Shown: positions 1 through 7,745 of the stretch, piece after piece
Layout of the letters: every line of letters begins with the position of its first letter
Numbering within the stretch: the first letter of the stretch is position 1
Origin: Paenibacillus monticola
GTDB taxonomy: Bacteria; Bacillota; Bacilli; Paenibacillales; Paenibacillaceae
Assembly: GCF_009664975.1 (NCBI RefSeq)
Contig: NZ_WJXB01000003.1
Span: 372,001 to 436,000, forward strand
Reading direction: 5' to 3'
Length of the DNA: 64,000 bases
Notes under the pieces: generated by a model
What the model saw: only the letters and a program-made list of their open reading frames with translations
The model's database searches: none
Told to the model about the DNA's origin: nothing
Position numbers and translations under genes: made by a program

Positions 1-76
1 CACCCGGAATTTGCCGGATATGATCCAAAGTAATATCGTCGTTCCCTTCCCCGTACCATCTCCAAGTCATATTCAT
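1..76 (-). CDS. uxuA: Mannonate dehydratase, N-terminal fragment (runs off window start)
   Basis: The minus-strand translation begins MNMTWRWYGEGNDDITLDH, the characteristic N-terminus of mannonate dehydratase, which converts D-mannonate to 2-keto-3-deoxygluconate in hexuronate catabolism. A strong Shine-Dalgarno AAGGAGG lies about 8 nt upstream of the ATG at 76. Only about 25 codons are inside the window. The gene is divergent from a GntR/FCD regulator, which is the usual arrangement for uronate utilisation operons. Confidence 0.85.
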   Translation of the reverse strand, partial: MNMTWRWYGEGNDDITLDHIRQIPG

Positions 77-184
77 AATAAAATCCTCCTTGTAATCGTT
101 ATGTGTACAACAAAATAAGGAAATGCTACATAATACCTCGGGAGTAACCTGCTTTTTCCGATGCGTATAAAATAACAACTCAAC

Positions 185-200
185 ATCTTGTATACAAGAT
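185..200. promoter_or_regulatory. 16-bp perfect palindrome, candidate GntR/FCD operator
   Basis: ATCTTGTATACAAGAT is a perfect inverted repeat between the divergent uxuA and regulator genes. Its core CTTGTATACAAG recurs with 10 of 12 matches at 321-332 (GTTGTATACTAG), right on the presumed -10 region (TATACT, 325-330) of the regulator gene. FCD-type GntR regulators bind short palindromes of this kind. The assignment to this regulator is inferred from proximity. Confidence 0.55.
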
Positions 201-320
201 ACATTGATCATAAAATAACTTAACGACCTTTGTCAACACTTTTCCGAACAAGGATTCGATATATATTCTATTTCTTTGTAAACGTTCTCTATTTATTCAT
301 GCTTTATAATTTTAAGATTT

Positions 321-332
321 GTTGTATACTAG
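321..332. promoter_or_regulatory. Second operator-like copy overlapping regulator -10
   Basis: GTTGTATACTAG matches the 187-198 palindrome core at 10 of 12 positions and overlaps the TATACT hexamer just upstream of the regulator gene. This suggests negative autoregulation. It also argues that translation starts downstream, at 369, not at the GTG at 336. Confidence 0.4.
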
Positions 333-368
333 TTTGTGAAAATAGCGACAAAGAAAGTTGGAACTGAA

Positions 369-1022
369 ATGGCCTCAAAAGAAGAAATCATGAACCAATT
401 AAAGAATGAGATCCTGTCGCTGCAACTAAAACCAGGGACTATGATCAGCGAGACCGCCCTTTCTGAACGGTTTGAGCTCTCGCGTACTCCCATTCGGGAT
501 ATTCTGAAGCAATTGTCTCAAGAAAACTATGTAGATATTTACCCCAAGAAGGGGAATATCGTTTCATATATTGATCTGGAATCCGTTGAACAAATCATTT
601 ATCTCCGAAGTGCCTTGGAGAAAGAGATTATGAAAGGGTTGGCGGGTAATCTATCACTTAAAGGAGTACATGAATTGAAACATATCCTCGCCATGCAAAA
701 AGACTGCATCAGCCAAGAGGACGAATCGGATCATTTCCTACAGCTTGACGATGCCTTTCACGAAGCGTTATTCGTTTTGGCTGGACGTGGATTTCTGTGG
801 AATCTGATTCAGCAGTTTAATGTACACTATATCCGTTACCGCAAATTGCATATGTTGCAACAAGATAAATTGACAGAAATCCAAAAAGAACATCAGCTAA
901 TGGCTGACTACATCATCCAAGATGAACGTGATAAAATTGACGACTTGCTGCATCATCATCTGCGTGCGGATATCGACTCTTTATATTTTCAAGAGCATTT
1001 CTCGGAATACATTAAGAAGTAG
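369..1022 (+). CDS. GntR family transcriptional regulator, FadR/FCD subfamily
   Basis: A 217-residue protein with an N-terminal winged helix (LKPGTMISETALSERF...SRTPIRDIL, residues about 20-65) and an all-helical FCD ligand domain. FCD regulators sense carboxylic acids or uronate-derived metabolites. Its divergence from uxuA suggests an ExuR/UxuR-like role in hexuronate metabolism. An in-frame GTG at 336 would add 11 residues, but it sits within about 10 nt of the presumed -10 box, so the ATG at 369 is preferred. Neither candidate has a strong ribosome-binding site. The family call is firm; the effector is inferred from context. Confidence 0.85.
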   Translation: MASKEEIMNQLKNEILSLQLKPGTMISETALSERFELSRTPIRDILKQLSQENYVDIYPKKGNIVSYIDLESVEQIIYLRSALEKEIMKGLAGNLSLKGVHELKHILAMQKDCISQEDESDHFLQLDDAFHEALFVLAGRGFLWNLIQQFNVHYIRYRKLHMLQQDKLTEIQKEHQLMADYIIQDERDKIDDLLHHHLRADIDSLYFQEHFSEYIKK

Positions 1023-1473
1023 ACTTCTCGCTGCTGGTTCACTTTATGTAGGGCAAGAATCCGTTTTTCAAACCAATAGTTACTTGTCCTTCATGAAAAT
1101 ACCCAATTACATAACCAGAGGATAGACAAAAAACCATGTATCTGAACCCATGGCATTTAAGAAAAATAATAATTAGATAAGCTGAACTTAAGATTTTGCT
1201 GAATCGGCTTTAATCGTAACTGCGGTGAATGTTTGGACTTCCGGCCGCTGTTGTCTCCTGATTTCTTGATTATTCCGTTTTAGCGGATGAAATCCGGAGA
1301 CAGCTTATGCTTACGATGCGAGCTTTCCTGCGGAAAGCTTTCAGGCAGTCGCTATCGCCCCTACAGTTCCAAAATTCCCCTCCGTTACTTTTGCCTTTCG
1401 CTAAGTTTTCCAGTTTATATAGATTAAAAAAAATCGTAAATATAAGTTACCGATTAATCAGGCATTCTCAATA
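1023..1473. other. Intergenic stretch without a recognisable gene
   Basis: No convincing coding frame is seen. The stretch contains one copy of a dispersed hairpin repeat (listed separately) embedded in a 1190-1415 region that resembles 33790-33955. Its right edge is the IS4 target site CAATA at 1469-1473. Confidence 0.6.
1246..1303. repeat. Dispersed hairpin repeat, copy A
   Basis: Begins CGCTGTTGTCTCC and ends ATCCGGAGACAGC. The arms TGTCTCCTGATTTC and GAAATCCGGAGACA pair over 14 bp with one mismatch. A second copy at 33836-33890 has the same outer arms and the same mismatch position, but different inner arm bases that still pair. Flanking sequence is loosely similar between copies. No coding potential. 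Confidence 0.7.
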
Positions 1474-2990
1474 ACTCAACTTTCGCAGAGTCAAAATCGA
1501 GTTGACCCCAAGCTGGGGTTAAGGTGGAGTCGGTTTAAGTAAGGATCTTGCCAACATAGAAAAACACCGCTTCGTTTGGTAAAGTGAGATTGTCGAGATC
1601 CACTAAACCACAGAAGAGGTGTCCCTTCTATGATAAATCAAAAGTCGTCCCTAGATCAACTTCCACCTGAAATGAGACCTGCTTTTCAAGAGCTCGGTGT
1701 GCTGAAGCACCTGAGGAATGCAGGGTTTAAAAAGACGTTTGGCTATACCTGTTCCCATCTGTTCATGCTCGTTTTCGTCTTGCTCTTTCATCAGAAGAAT
1801 TGGTTTCGTCTGCTCGAAAGTGCCAAGGGTGAAGCCTTTCCTGGCAAAGATGCCGTCTATCGCTTTCTCAATCACAGCGGATTCGCTTGGCGACGTTTCT
1901 TGTCTTCGCTTAGTAGTGACACTGTGCAGCGAGTCGAAACCTTGACCTCCGTCACGCGGACCTCCGTATTCATTGTGGATGATTCCATGTTTGAGCGGAA
2001 TCGGAGCAAAGCTGTGGAATTGTTGGCTCGCTTCAAGGATCACGCGACGGGGGCTTACTATAAAGGGTTTCGCATGCTTACCTTAGGCTGGTCGGACGGC
2101 CATACGTTTCTCCCTTTGGACTTCGCCTTGCTGAGTTCCGTGAAGGCTGGACTCACCGGCATACATCCGGGAATCGACAAGCGATCCTCTGGATACAAAC
2201 GCCGGAAAGAAGCTCTGCTTTCTGCTCCGCATCTGGTTTCTGAACTGCTGGATCGGGCCATTACTTCTGGGGTTTCTGCGGCTTACGTACTTATGGATAG
2301 CTGGTTCACGCATGCCCCCCTGATTCAGCGGATTATAGATCGCAGACTGCATGTGATTGGCATGGTGAAAAACGACAATAAGCGATATCTCGTTCACGGT
2401 CAACGGATCGATCTTAAGGGTCTGTACCGAGCTGCTTTACGCGTCGAAGGAAAGCACCGGAACATCTTGCGTCAGATTCACACCGAACTTGTTCCTGGCA
2501 TTCCAGTCGTCGTGGTCTTTGTTCGCCATCGCTCCAAAAAAAACGAGTGGCTCGCGATTCTATCGACGGATCTAACGCTGACGGCACCGGAAGTTATTCA
2601 AATCTACGCTCTTCGCTGGGACATCGAAGTCTTTTTCAAATGCGCTAAATCCTTGCTGCGCCTGCAAAAAGAGTTTCAAGGCCGCTCCTATGATTTGCTC
2701 ATTAGCCATACAACGATTGTCTTTTCCCGCTATATTCTGCTGGCCTGGCAGCATCGACAAAGCACGGATCAGCGGACGCTCGGTGGACTCTTTTATTTGC
2801 TTTGCGATGAAGTGGGTACCTTGGACTGGGCCGTTGCTTTACAACAATTGGTGGAATTAATGAACGAAATCGCCAATCAAGTCGGTAAGAAACTATCCGC
2901 TATGATTAAAAGTCAACTCCAGCACTGGATCTCTGCTTTGCCTTGTTACATCAAGGCTTATCTGCCGATTTCATGCTGCGAAAGTTGAGT
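1474..2990 (+). mobile_element. IS4-family insertion sequence, complete
   Basis: A 1517-bp element bounded by perfect 15-bp terminal inverted repeats: ACTCAACTTTCGCAG at 1474-1488 and its complement at 2976-2990. It is flanked by a perfect 5-bp direct repeat CAATA at 1469-1473 and 2991-2995, the target-site duplication. It carries one intact transposase whose stop codon lies inside the right inverted repeat. Intact ends, intact transposase and identical target duplications point to a recent insertion. It interrupts the 3' end of the minus-strand gene at 2958-3257. Confidence 0.95.
1630..2988 (+). CDS. IS4-family DDE transposase
   Basis: A 452-residue transposase. Catalytic acidic residues are visible at D117/D118 (FIVDDSMFERNRS), D223 (VLMDSWF) and E333 in the IS4 signature Y326-x2-R329-x3-E333-x6-K340. 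The reading frame is uninterrupted, so the enzyme is probably active. The start ATG at 1630 is preceded by AGAGGTG. The stop TGA is embedded in the right terminal repeat, typical of a compact IS. Confidence 0.95.
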   Translation: MINQKSSLDQLPPEMRPAFQELGVLKHLRNAGFKKTFGYTCSHLFMLVFVLLFHQKNWFRLLESAKGEAFPGKDAVYRFLNHSGFAWRRFLSSLSSDTVQRVETLTSVTRTSVFIVDDSMFERNRSKAVELLARFKDHATGAYYKGFRMLTLGWSDGHTFLPLDFALLSSVKAGLTGIHPGIDKRSSGYKRRKEALLSAPHLVSELLDRAITSGVSAAYVLMDSWFTHAPLIQRIIDRRLHVIGMVKNDNKRYLVHGQRIDLKGLYRAALRVEGKHRNILRQIHTELVPGIPVVVVFVRHRSKKNEWLAILSTDLTLTAPEVIQIYALRWDIEVFFKCAKSLLRLQKEFQGRSYDLLISHTTIVFSRYILLAWQHRQSTDQRTLGGLFYLLCDEVGTLDWAVALQQLVELMNEIANQVGKKLSAMIKSQLQHWISALPCYIKAYLPISCCES

Positions 2991-3257
2991 CAATAAGATT
3001 TCTTTTAATATATTCTTTTCTTGTTCGTTACCTAATAACTCCTTAGGTTGTACGTTTTTCAATATTGGCACTTGTGTATGGAGCCACTTTGCTGCTTGAC
3101 GTTCACCAAATCTATAACAAAGTACTAACGCAATATCTTCAGGTAAAATTATTCCACCCAGTTCAGTTTTATAATCGATATTCATTTTTCTACATACCTT
3201 TAGATAGCTTTTCCAATCACTTTCATTAAATGATTTTAGAAATACGTCTAATTCCAC
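2958..3257 (-). CDS. DUF2384 (MbcA/ParS/Xre antitoxin)-like protein with IS-altered C-terminus
   Basis: Starts with GTG at 3257 behind AGGAGG (7-nt spacing). Residues about 50-90 (ERQAAKWLHTQVPILKNV...PKELLGNEQEK) resemble the toxin-binding domain of MbcA/ParS/Xre antitoxins (DUF2384). The IS4 element inserted within the last codons: joining the flanks across one CAATA copy restores ...KEILLRMPD-stop (93 aa), whereas the present frame runs into the IS and ends ...LLTQLSQHEIGR (99 aa). The protein is nearly full length and may still fold. No RES-type toxin is seen beside it. The domain assignment is by motif resemblance only. Confidence 0.6.
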   Translation of the reverse strand: MELDVFLKSFNESDWKSYLKVCRKMNIDYKTELGGIILPEDIALVLCYRFGERQAAKWLHTQVPILKNVQPKELLGNEQEKNILKEILLTQLSQHEIGR

Positions 3258-3329
3258 TGTATGTCCTCCTAAATTATTTTCAATAAAAAGGTTTTCTACT
3301 GCATTGTTCCTCTCATGAGAACTTTTAAA

Positions 3330-3803
3330 TTATAACTCAGATTTTTCGAGCGTCGTCCTTATTTCTTTTAACATTTGATAGTATTCTTCTCTTTCTTGAT
3401 TAGAGAATCTCTCCTCATCTTCTGGGAAATTCAGTTCGTTGTTTTCAAATAAATGTATGAAACCGTCTATAAATGATCTTACTAGTTCACATATGTCAGG
3501 GTTGTTATCCCATTCCCTTTTTTCGACTTTCGCTATTGCTTCTAAAACCTCTCCATCCCCTAAATAACCAGCAACTGGGTTTTCTTTTAACCTCTTTAAT
3601 GCTTCCGGAATAATGGAATGTAAATGTATCATTTGTCTTATTAGCTTTGCTACGTCACCATCATTCAAATCTTTGATCCTTATATTTTGAATGCTACCAG
3701 ACCAAATAGAAAGAGGAACTTCTTCATCAACGATGAAGTCTTCAGCGAAGCCTTCCAATTTTGATATTTTATTTATTGTTAGCTGTCTTAAATTAATATA
3801 AAT
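3330..3803 (-). CDS. CdiI-like immunity protein, probable non-AUG start
   Basis: An acidic soluble protein of about 157 aa with the pattern IKDLNDGDVAKLIRQ...IIPEALKRLKENPVAG, resembling immunity proteins of contact-dependent inhibition or polymorphic toxin systems. The first canonical start, TTG at 3758, has no ribosome-binding site. AGGAG at 3811-3815 is correctly spaced (7 nt) for an in-frame ATT at 3803, giving an N-terminus IYINLRQLTINKISKLEGF. This suggests an AUU start. No cognate toxin is visible, so it may be an orphan immunity gene. The family call is tentative. Confidence 0.55.
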   Translation of the reverse strand: MYINLRQLTINKISKLEGFAEDFIVDEEVPLSIWSGSIQNIRIKDLNDGDVAKLIRQMIHLHSIIPEALKRLKENPVAGYLGDGEVLEAIAKVEKREWDNNPDICELVRSFIDGFIHLFENNELNFPEDEERFSNQEREEYYQMLKEIRTTLEKSEL

Positions 3804-3854
3804 AATATCACTCCTAAACTTTAATCAAACCCTATGGTGTACAATTAACAAATC

Positions 3855-3962
3855 ATGCTAATTTATTTGGAAGGGGATTACCCTATTTTAGTTCAGGCCA
3901 TACTGATTGTGCTTATGATACTCTCTACACTTTATCTAATAAAACGTAATAAAAAGAAATAA
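3855..3962 (+). CDS. Possible 35-aa membrane micropeptide
   Basis: ATG at 3855 encodes a 35-residue peptide with one hydrophobic segment (ILVQAILIVLMILSTLYLI) and a basic C-terminal tail RNKKK, typical of small single-span membrane proteins. No convincing Shine-Dalgarno precedes it and no family is recognised, so coding status is uncertain. Confidence 0.3.
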   Translation: MLIYLEGDYPILVQAILIVLMILSTLYLIKRNKKK

Positions 3963-4014
3963 TATGATGTCACAGCTATCTCAATAAATTCTAGAGGTGT
4001 TAGTTAATCTGAGA

Positions 4015-4040
4015 AAACCCGACCCATTGCGGTCGGATTT
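4015..4040 (-). terminator. Rho-independent terminator after the phosphoesterase
   Basis: On the minus strand ATCCGACC-GCAATG-GGTCGG is followed by GTTTT. It lies about 35 nt past the stop of the 4073-4813 gene. Confidence 0.75.
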
Positions 4041-4072
4041 CCTTATATACAAGTGTGTCCACATCCCACTCA

Positions 4073-4813
4073 CTATTTCTCCCCTTGCCTTACAAAAAAT
4101 GATCTATATTCACCGTCACAAATCTCCAGACAGTTAAGTCGTTGGCCGTAGGCGCAACCCCCATCTATGCCTATCTTGTCTCCATGTGGGCTAAACCATA
4201 TTTCTTCGCTATCGCTATTATGTAAATCTTCTGTCGATGTATGTCCAAAGACTACAGTCTTATGGGTTGCAGTTACTGGATTACTGTAGAACGGTTCTCT
4301 GATCCAGATGAAATCATAGGCATTCTGATCCTTCCAATTCTCTACCGTTGGGTTAATTCCTGCATGCACAAAAATATGCTCGTCCGTTTCATAATACAGT
4401 GGTAAGGAACTTAGGAAATCCAAATGATGCTTGTACTCCTGTCGTATAAATTCCTTCATTCTCATATAATCCTTCCACCCAAAATCATCCTTAAAAAAAT
4501 CAAATTCTGTTCTGCAGTAGTTTAATAGGGTGTACCATCCACCGTTATTAAGCCAATGTGTATCCAGCTTATCATCTTCATTCAGCAGGGCATCACAGGC
4601 CATTTTGTCATGATTCCCTTTTAGAACGATGACTCCGCATTCTTCATGGAGATTCTTAACCTGTTCAACAATTGCTTTGCTGTTTGGCCCTCTATCTACA
4701 TAATCACCTAGCAGGATGAGTTGGTCTGCGGAGGAACTATAGTTCACTTTTTTCAAAAGCGCGTTGAATTCTTGATAACTTCCGTGTATGTCACTAATGA
4801 CTAAAGTTCTGAT
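4073..4813 (-). CDS. Calcineurin-like metallophosphoesterase, AUC start
   Basis: A Ser/Thr phosphatase/ApaH-type metallophosphoesterase of about 246 aa. The metal-binding motifs are all present: SDIHG (residues 7-11), GDYVDRG, GNHDK, and late His residues including VFGHTS. The first motif lies upstream of every ATG/GTG/TTG in frame; an in-frame TGA a few codons further up blocks a longer start. The only start with a good ribosome-binding site (AAGGAGGG, 6-nt spacing) is ATC at 4813, giving IRTLVISDIHGSYQEF. Substrate unknown; PrpE-like nucleotide or phosphoprotein hydrolysis is possible. Confidence 0.85.
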   Translation of the reverse strand: MRTLVISDIHGSYQEFNALLKKVNYSSSADQLILLGDYVDRGPNSKAIVEQVKNLHEECGVIVLKGNHDKMACDALLNEDDKLDTHWLNNGGWYTLLNYCRTEFDFFKDDFGWKDYMRMKEFIRQEYKHHLDFLSSLPLYYETDEHIFVHAGINPTVENWKDQNAYDFIWIREPFYSNPVTATHKTVVFGHTSTEDLHNSDSEEIWFSPHGDKIGIDGGCAYGQRLNCLEICDGEYRSFFVRQGEK

Positions 4814-4844
4814 GATAATCCCTCCTTGCCTATAACTTCACAAA

Positions 4845-5852
4845 TTATACTTGGACAGGCATGCCGTTTGAACTGTCCCAACGCCAAGGAATATCATGCC
4901 CCAGCAGATGCAAACCTCCGTACCATTCGTCCATTCCTTGAACCGCCACACGATCCGCCGATCCAGCCAGCACTTGAGCACCAAGTTCAGTTAGTGCAAC
5001 CTGACGATTCAAAAATCCCGGTAGAGCCCTAAAATCAGTAGATCCGTCTGCCCCGTCAATAATCAGCAAGGGATGAGCGCCCCGTGCCAACGCACCAAGA
5101 ACCTTCCAAAATTCGAGATCGCCCATGCCGAGAACATGCAGGTTGTCGGTAACCTGACTAAACAACTCCAATGGAGTACTCGCTCCCCCACGAACGGCCT
5201 GCAGCGTAGTCTGTTCTACAATACCAAGACCGTTCCGCACCGAAGGAAGACGAGAGAGATGTCCCTGAAAAGCTGCGTAGGCAAAAGGCAGGGCGGACGC
5301 CGCCAATTCTGTTCTTCTCTGCTCTAGCAGATCAGCCATCACAAGGGGATCTGGAGCAGCATAGGCCTGCCAAAGATCGCTGCCAAGTTCCAATTCCTTT
5401 TGCCCAACGGGTCTCCAGGTTCCATATAAGCTCTTTAACTGCTCAGAAGATAGCTGACCCAGACCATGAAATCGCTCAATACCCGGAAATTCTCCGATGT
5501 TGAGTAGACTCAATTTCGTGTTCCCAAGCTTCTGTCCCTTGAACCAGTGCAGCAGGTAGGCTAGCATACTCTGATCGAATAGATCATGTTCAAACCACAA
5601 TACCACTTCATCGTGCGTATTAAATTCACGGAGGCGTTGCTCCTGTTCCTTACAGCCCTTCGTATATTCACCAGTTGGAATGCCTAGAGTATCCTCCAGA
5701 ACTCGGGCCCGTAGGGACCGTTCTTTTTCCCCTGCTGGATTTGCGAATATTGGCCCGGCTGAATATACCTCTCTCCACACCAGAATATCACCTTGCACAA
5801 CCCCTTGTTTTAGCTTCTCACCTACGCTATCTCCATTAACAATATGCAGCAT
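4845..5852 (-). CDS. DUF1835 domain-containing protein
   Basis: 335 aa beginning MLHIVNGDSVGEKLKQG, the typical start of DUF1835 proteins, followed by a C-terminal DUF3658-like region. ATG at 5852 is chosen over TTG at 5876 because a G-rich Shine-Dalgarno (GGGGGGCGGG) precedes it and the family begins there. A conserved WFEHDLFDQ motif lies near residue 95. The biochemical role is not established. It precedes the phosphoesterase gene by about 30 nt and is probably cotranscribed with it. Confidence 0.85.
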   Translation of the reverse strand: MLHIVNGDSVGEKLKQGVVQGDILVWREVYSAGPIFANPAGEKERSLRARVLEDTLGIPTGEYTKGCKEQEQRLREFNTHDEVVLWFEHDLFDQSMLAYLLHWFKGQKLGNTKLSLLNIGEFPGIERFHGLGQLSSEQLKSLYGTWRPVGQKELELGSDLWQAYAAPDPLVMADLLEQRRTELAASALPFAYAAFQGHLSRLPSVRNGLGIVEQTTLQAVRGGASTPLELFSQVTDNLHVLGMGDLEFWKVLGALARGAHPLLIIDGADGSTDFRALPGFLNRQVALTELGAQVLAGSADRVAVQGMDEWYGGLHLLGHDIPWRWDSSNGMPVQV

Positions 5853-5900
5853 ATGCCCGCCCCCCCAATAGTTCAATTCTATAGGAACAGCATAGCATGC

Positions 5901-5925
5901 AAAAAGCCGCCCAGCGAGGGCGGCT
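5901..5925 (-). terminator. Rho-independent terminator of the spoIIA operon
   Basis: AGCCGCCC (5905-5912) pairs with GGGCGGCT (5918-5925). On the minus strand the stem is followed by TTTTT. It lies about 75 nt past the sigF stop codon. Confidence 0.85.
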
Positions 5926-5999
5926 CTTCACAAAGTACTCATTCATGACTTCCCATTCCAATCAACACTTGCTACCCGTCACTTCATTACCTACTGCAC

Positions 6000-6755
6000 C
6001 TACTGCGCAATCTGCTCACGTATATTCGCTAATATCTTCTTCTCCAGCCGTGACACCTGCACCTGAGAGATCCCCAAGCGACTCGCGACTTCGGACTGGG
6101 TCTGGTCGCGGTAGTAGCGCAGGTAGACGATCAGGCGCTCGCGTTCACTCAAACCCCCGATGGCCTCGTTCAGCGCCAACTTGTCGAACCAGCGCTCCTG
6201 TGACTCGTCAGCGATCTGGTCGATCAGCGTAATCGGATCACCATCATTCTCGAACACGGTCTCGTGAATCGAGGTCGGCGGCTTGTTGGCTTCTTGGGCG
6301 AAGACAATTTCTTCGGGTGTTACGCCCAGCGCCAATGCAACTTCGCCGATGGTCGGCAGGCGATCCAAGGTTTTAGACATTTCGTCCTTCATCTTACGAA
6401 CCTTGTTGGCCATTTCCTTGAGTGAACGGCTGACCTTCAAGGTACCATCGTCGCGCAGGAAGCGCTGGATCTCGCCAATAATCATCGGTACAGCATAGGT
6501 GGAGAATTTGACCTCATAGCTGAGATCGAATTTATCGACGGACTTCAACAGTCCGATACAGCCGATCTGGAACAAATCGTCAGGCTCATACCCGCGGTTC
6601 ATAAACCGCTGCACTACTGACCAGACCAAGCGGATATTACAGTTTACGAGCGTGTCGCGGGCGAGATTATCCCCGGCCTGACTGAGCGCGATAAGACGTT
6701 TGACCTCCGCATCGTCCAAATAGGTCGGCGGAGCTTTTTTTGACTCTGCATCCAT
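6000..6755 (-). CDS. sigF: RNA polymerase sporulation sigma factor sigma-F
   Basis: 251 aa and all sigma-70 regions are visible: region 2 (DDLFQIGCIGLLKSVDKFD, YEVKFSTYAVPMIIGEIQRF), region 3 (LPTIGEVALALGVTPEEIV) and region 4 HTH (QTQSEVASRLGISQVQVSRLE). Sigma-F is the first forespore-specific sigma factor; SpoIIAB holds it inactive until SpoIIAA is dephosphorylated. It is the last gene of spoIIAA-spoIIAB-sigF, with 11 nt separating it from spoIIAB. Confidence 0.98.
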   Translation of the reverse strand: MDAESKKAPPTYLDDAEVKRLIALSQAGDNLARDTLVNCNIRLVWSVVQRFMNRGYEPDDLFQIGCIGLLKSVDKFDLSYEVKFSTYAVPMIIGEIQRFLRDDGTLKVSRSLKEMANKVRKMKDEMSKTLDRLPTIGEVALALGVTPEEIVFAQEANKPPTSIHETVFENDGDPITLIDQIADESQERWFDKLALNEAIGGLSERERLIVYLRYYRDQTQSEVASRLGISQVQVSRLEKKILANIREQIAQ

Positions 6756-6766
6756 GGCTCCAACCC

Positions 6767-7222
6767 CTAATTGTATAAAGCTTTTTTCGAGACAATAGTT
6801 TTCTTCATTGAGATGGAGGTACCGCGCCCCGGTTCACTTGTGACTTCGAACTCATCCACGAAATTCTCCATAATAGTAAAGCCCATACCCGACCGCTCCA
6901 GCTCCGGCTTGGAGGTGTAGAGCGGCTGCTGTGCCAGCTCCAAATCCTCAATGCCCCGTCCCTGATCCTCAATAGTGAGATGTACCGTTTCATTGTCGAT
7001 TGATGCTGTTATCGTGACAATACCGTTCGGGTCACTGTCATACCCATGAATAATGCAGTTAGTGACTGCCTCGGACACAACCGTCTTCAGATCATTCAGC
7101 TCTTCCATCGTAGGATCCAGCCTGGTGACGAAGGCCGCCACAACAACACGCGCGAACGATTCGTTCTCAGACAATGCAGCGAACTGTACATTCATGAAGT
7201 TCCTGGCTTGGCTCTTTGTCAT
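6767..7222 (-). CDS. spoIIAB: Anti-sigma-F factor / SpoIIAA kinase SpoIIAB
   Basis: 151 aa GHKL-type kinase: N-box ([16 protein letters not shown]), G1 box ([10 protein letters not shown]) and G2 box ([17 protein letters not shown]). It binds and inhibits sigma-F and phosphorylates SpoIIAA. The start ATG overlaps the spoIIAA stop by 4 nt (ATGA), indicating translational coupling that keeps partner stoichiometry. Confidence 0.98.
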   Translation of the reverse strand: MTKSQARNFMNVQFAALSENESFARVVVAAFVTRLDPTMEELNDLKTVVSEAVTNCIIHGYDSDPNGIVTITASIDNETVHLTIEDQGRGIEDLELAQQPLYTSKPELERSGMGFTIMENFVDEFEVTSEPGRGTSISMKKTIVSKKALYN

Positions 7223-7572
7223 AACGCAACCTCCAGATCCGAGAGAGCAGTGCTCTCGTCGTCATATAAGGGCATAATTTTGAACAGGCCCGACATTTCC
7301 AGCAGTCTTTGTACGGGTGCGGTGGCGTCGCATACTACCATTTTGCCACCTTTACTACGAATCAACTTATACCTTCCGAGAATAACGCCCAGCCCGGAGC
7401 TGTCCATAAATTGCAGTTGCTTCAGACTGAGAACCAGATGCAGTACCTGGCCCCGCATAATCGCATCATCCATTTCCATGCGTACATAATCCGCTGCGTG
7501 ATGGTCCAGTTCCCCTGACAAACGGACAATCAGCACACTCCGGTGTTGCTCCATCTCCACATGAGAATTCAT
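7219..7572 (-). CDS. spoIIAA: Anti-anti-sigma factor SpoIIAA
   Basis: 117 aa STAS-domain protein with the phosphorylation motif DSSG at residues 57-60 (S58 equivalent). Unphosphorylated SpoIIAA releases sigma-F from SpoIIAB. ATG at 7572 is chosen over GTG at 7581 because GAGGAG abuts the GTG but is properly spaced for the ATG, and 117 aa is the usual family length. Confidence 0.97.
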   Translation of the reverse strand: MNSHVEMEQHRSVLIVRLSGELDHHAADYVRMEMDDAIMRGQVLHLVLSLKQLQFMDSSGLGVILGRYKLIRSKGGKMVVCDATAPVQRLLEMSGLFKIMPLYDDESTALSDLEVAL

Positions 7573-7642
7573 GCTTGCCACTCTCCTCTTCGTTGCTTTG
7601 AAACCGCCCCTTAAACACGATGTTGCTTCCCTTCAAGGACTA

Positions 7643-7681
7643 GGTTTCTACGCGGCAAATCAGGAATCCTGCCTCCCGACA
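7643..7681 (-). promoter_or_regulatory. Candidate sigma-H promoter and partial Spo0A box for spoIIA
   Basis: On the minus strand GCAGGATTC (7664-7672) and GTAGAAACC (7643-7651) are 12 nt apart, fitting the sigma-H pattern RNAGGAWWW-N11/12-RNNGAATWW with a few mismatches. TGTCGGG (7675-7681), five of seven matches to the 0A box TGTCGAA, lies just upstream. In B. subtilis spoIIA is transcribed by sigma-H with Spo0A~P. Not proven here. Confidence 0.45.
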
Positions 7682-7745
7682 AAACTAGAAGAAAACCCCT
7701 ATGAATCTACAGAAAACATAGAAGCAATCTACAAAATACAACGAA

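Noticed and set aside
336..368. GTG at 336 as the start of the GntR regulator
   Set aside because: It lies within about 10 nt of the TATACT -10 candidate and has no ribosome-binding site; the ATG at 369 is preferred.
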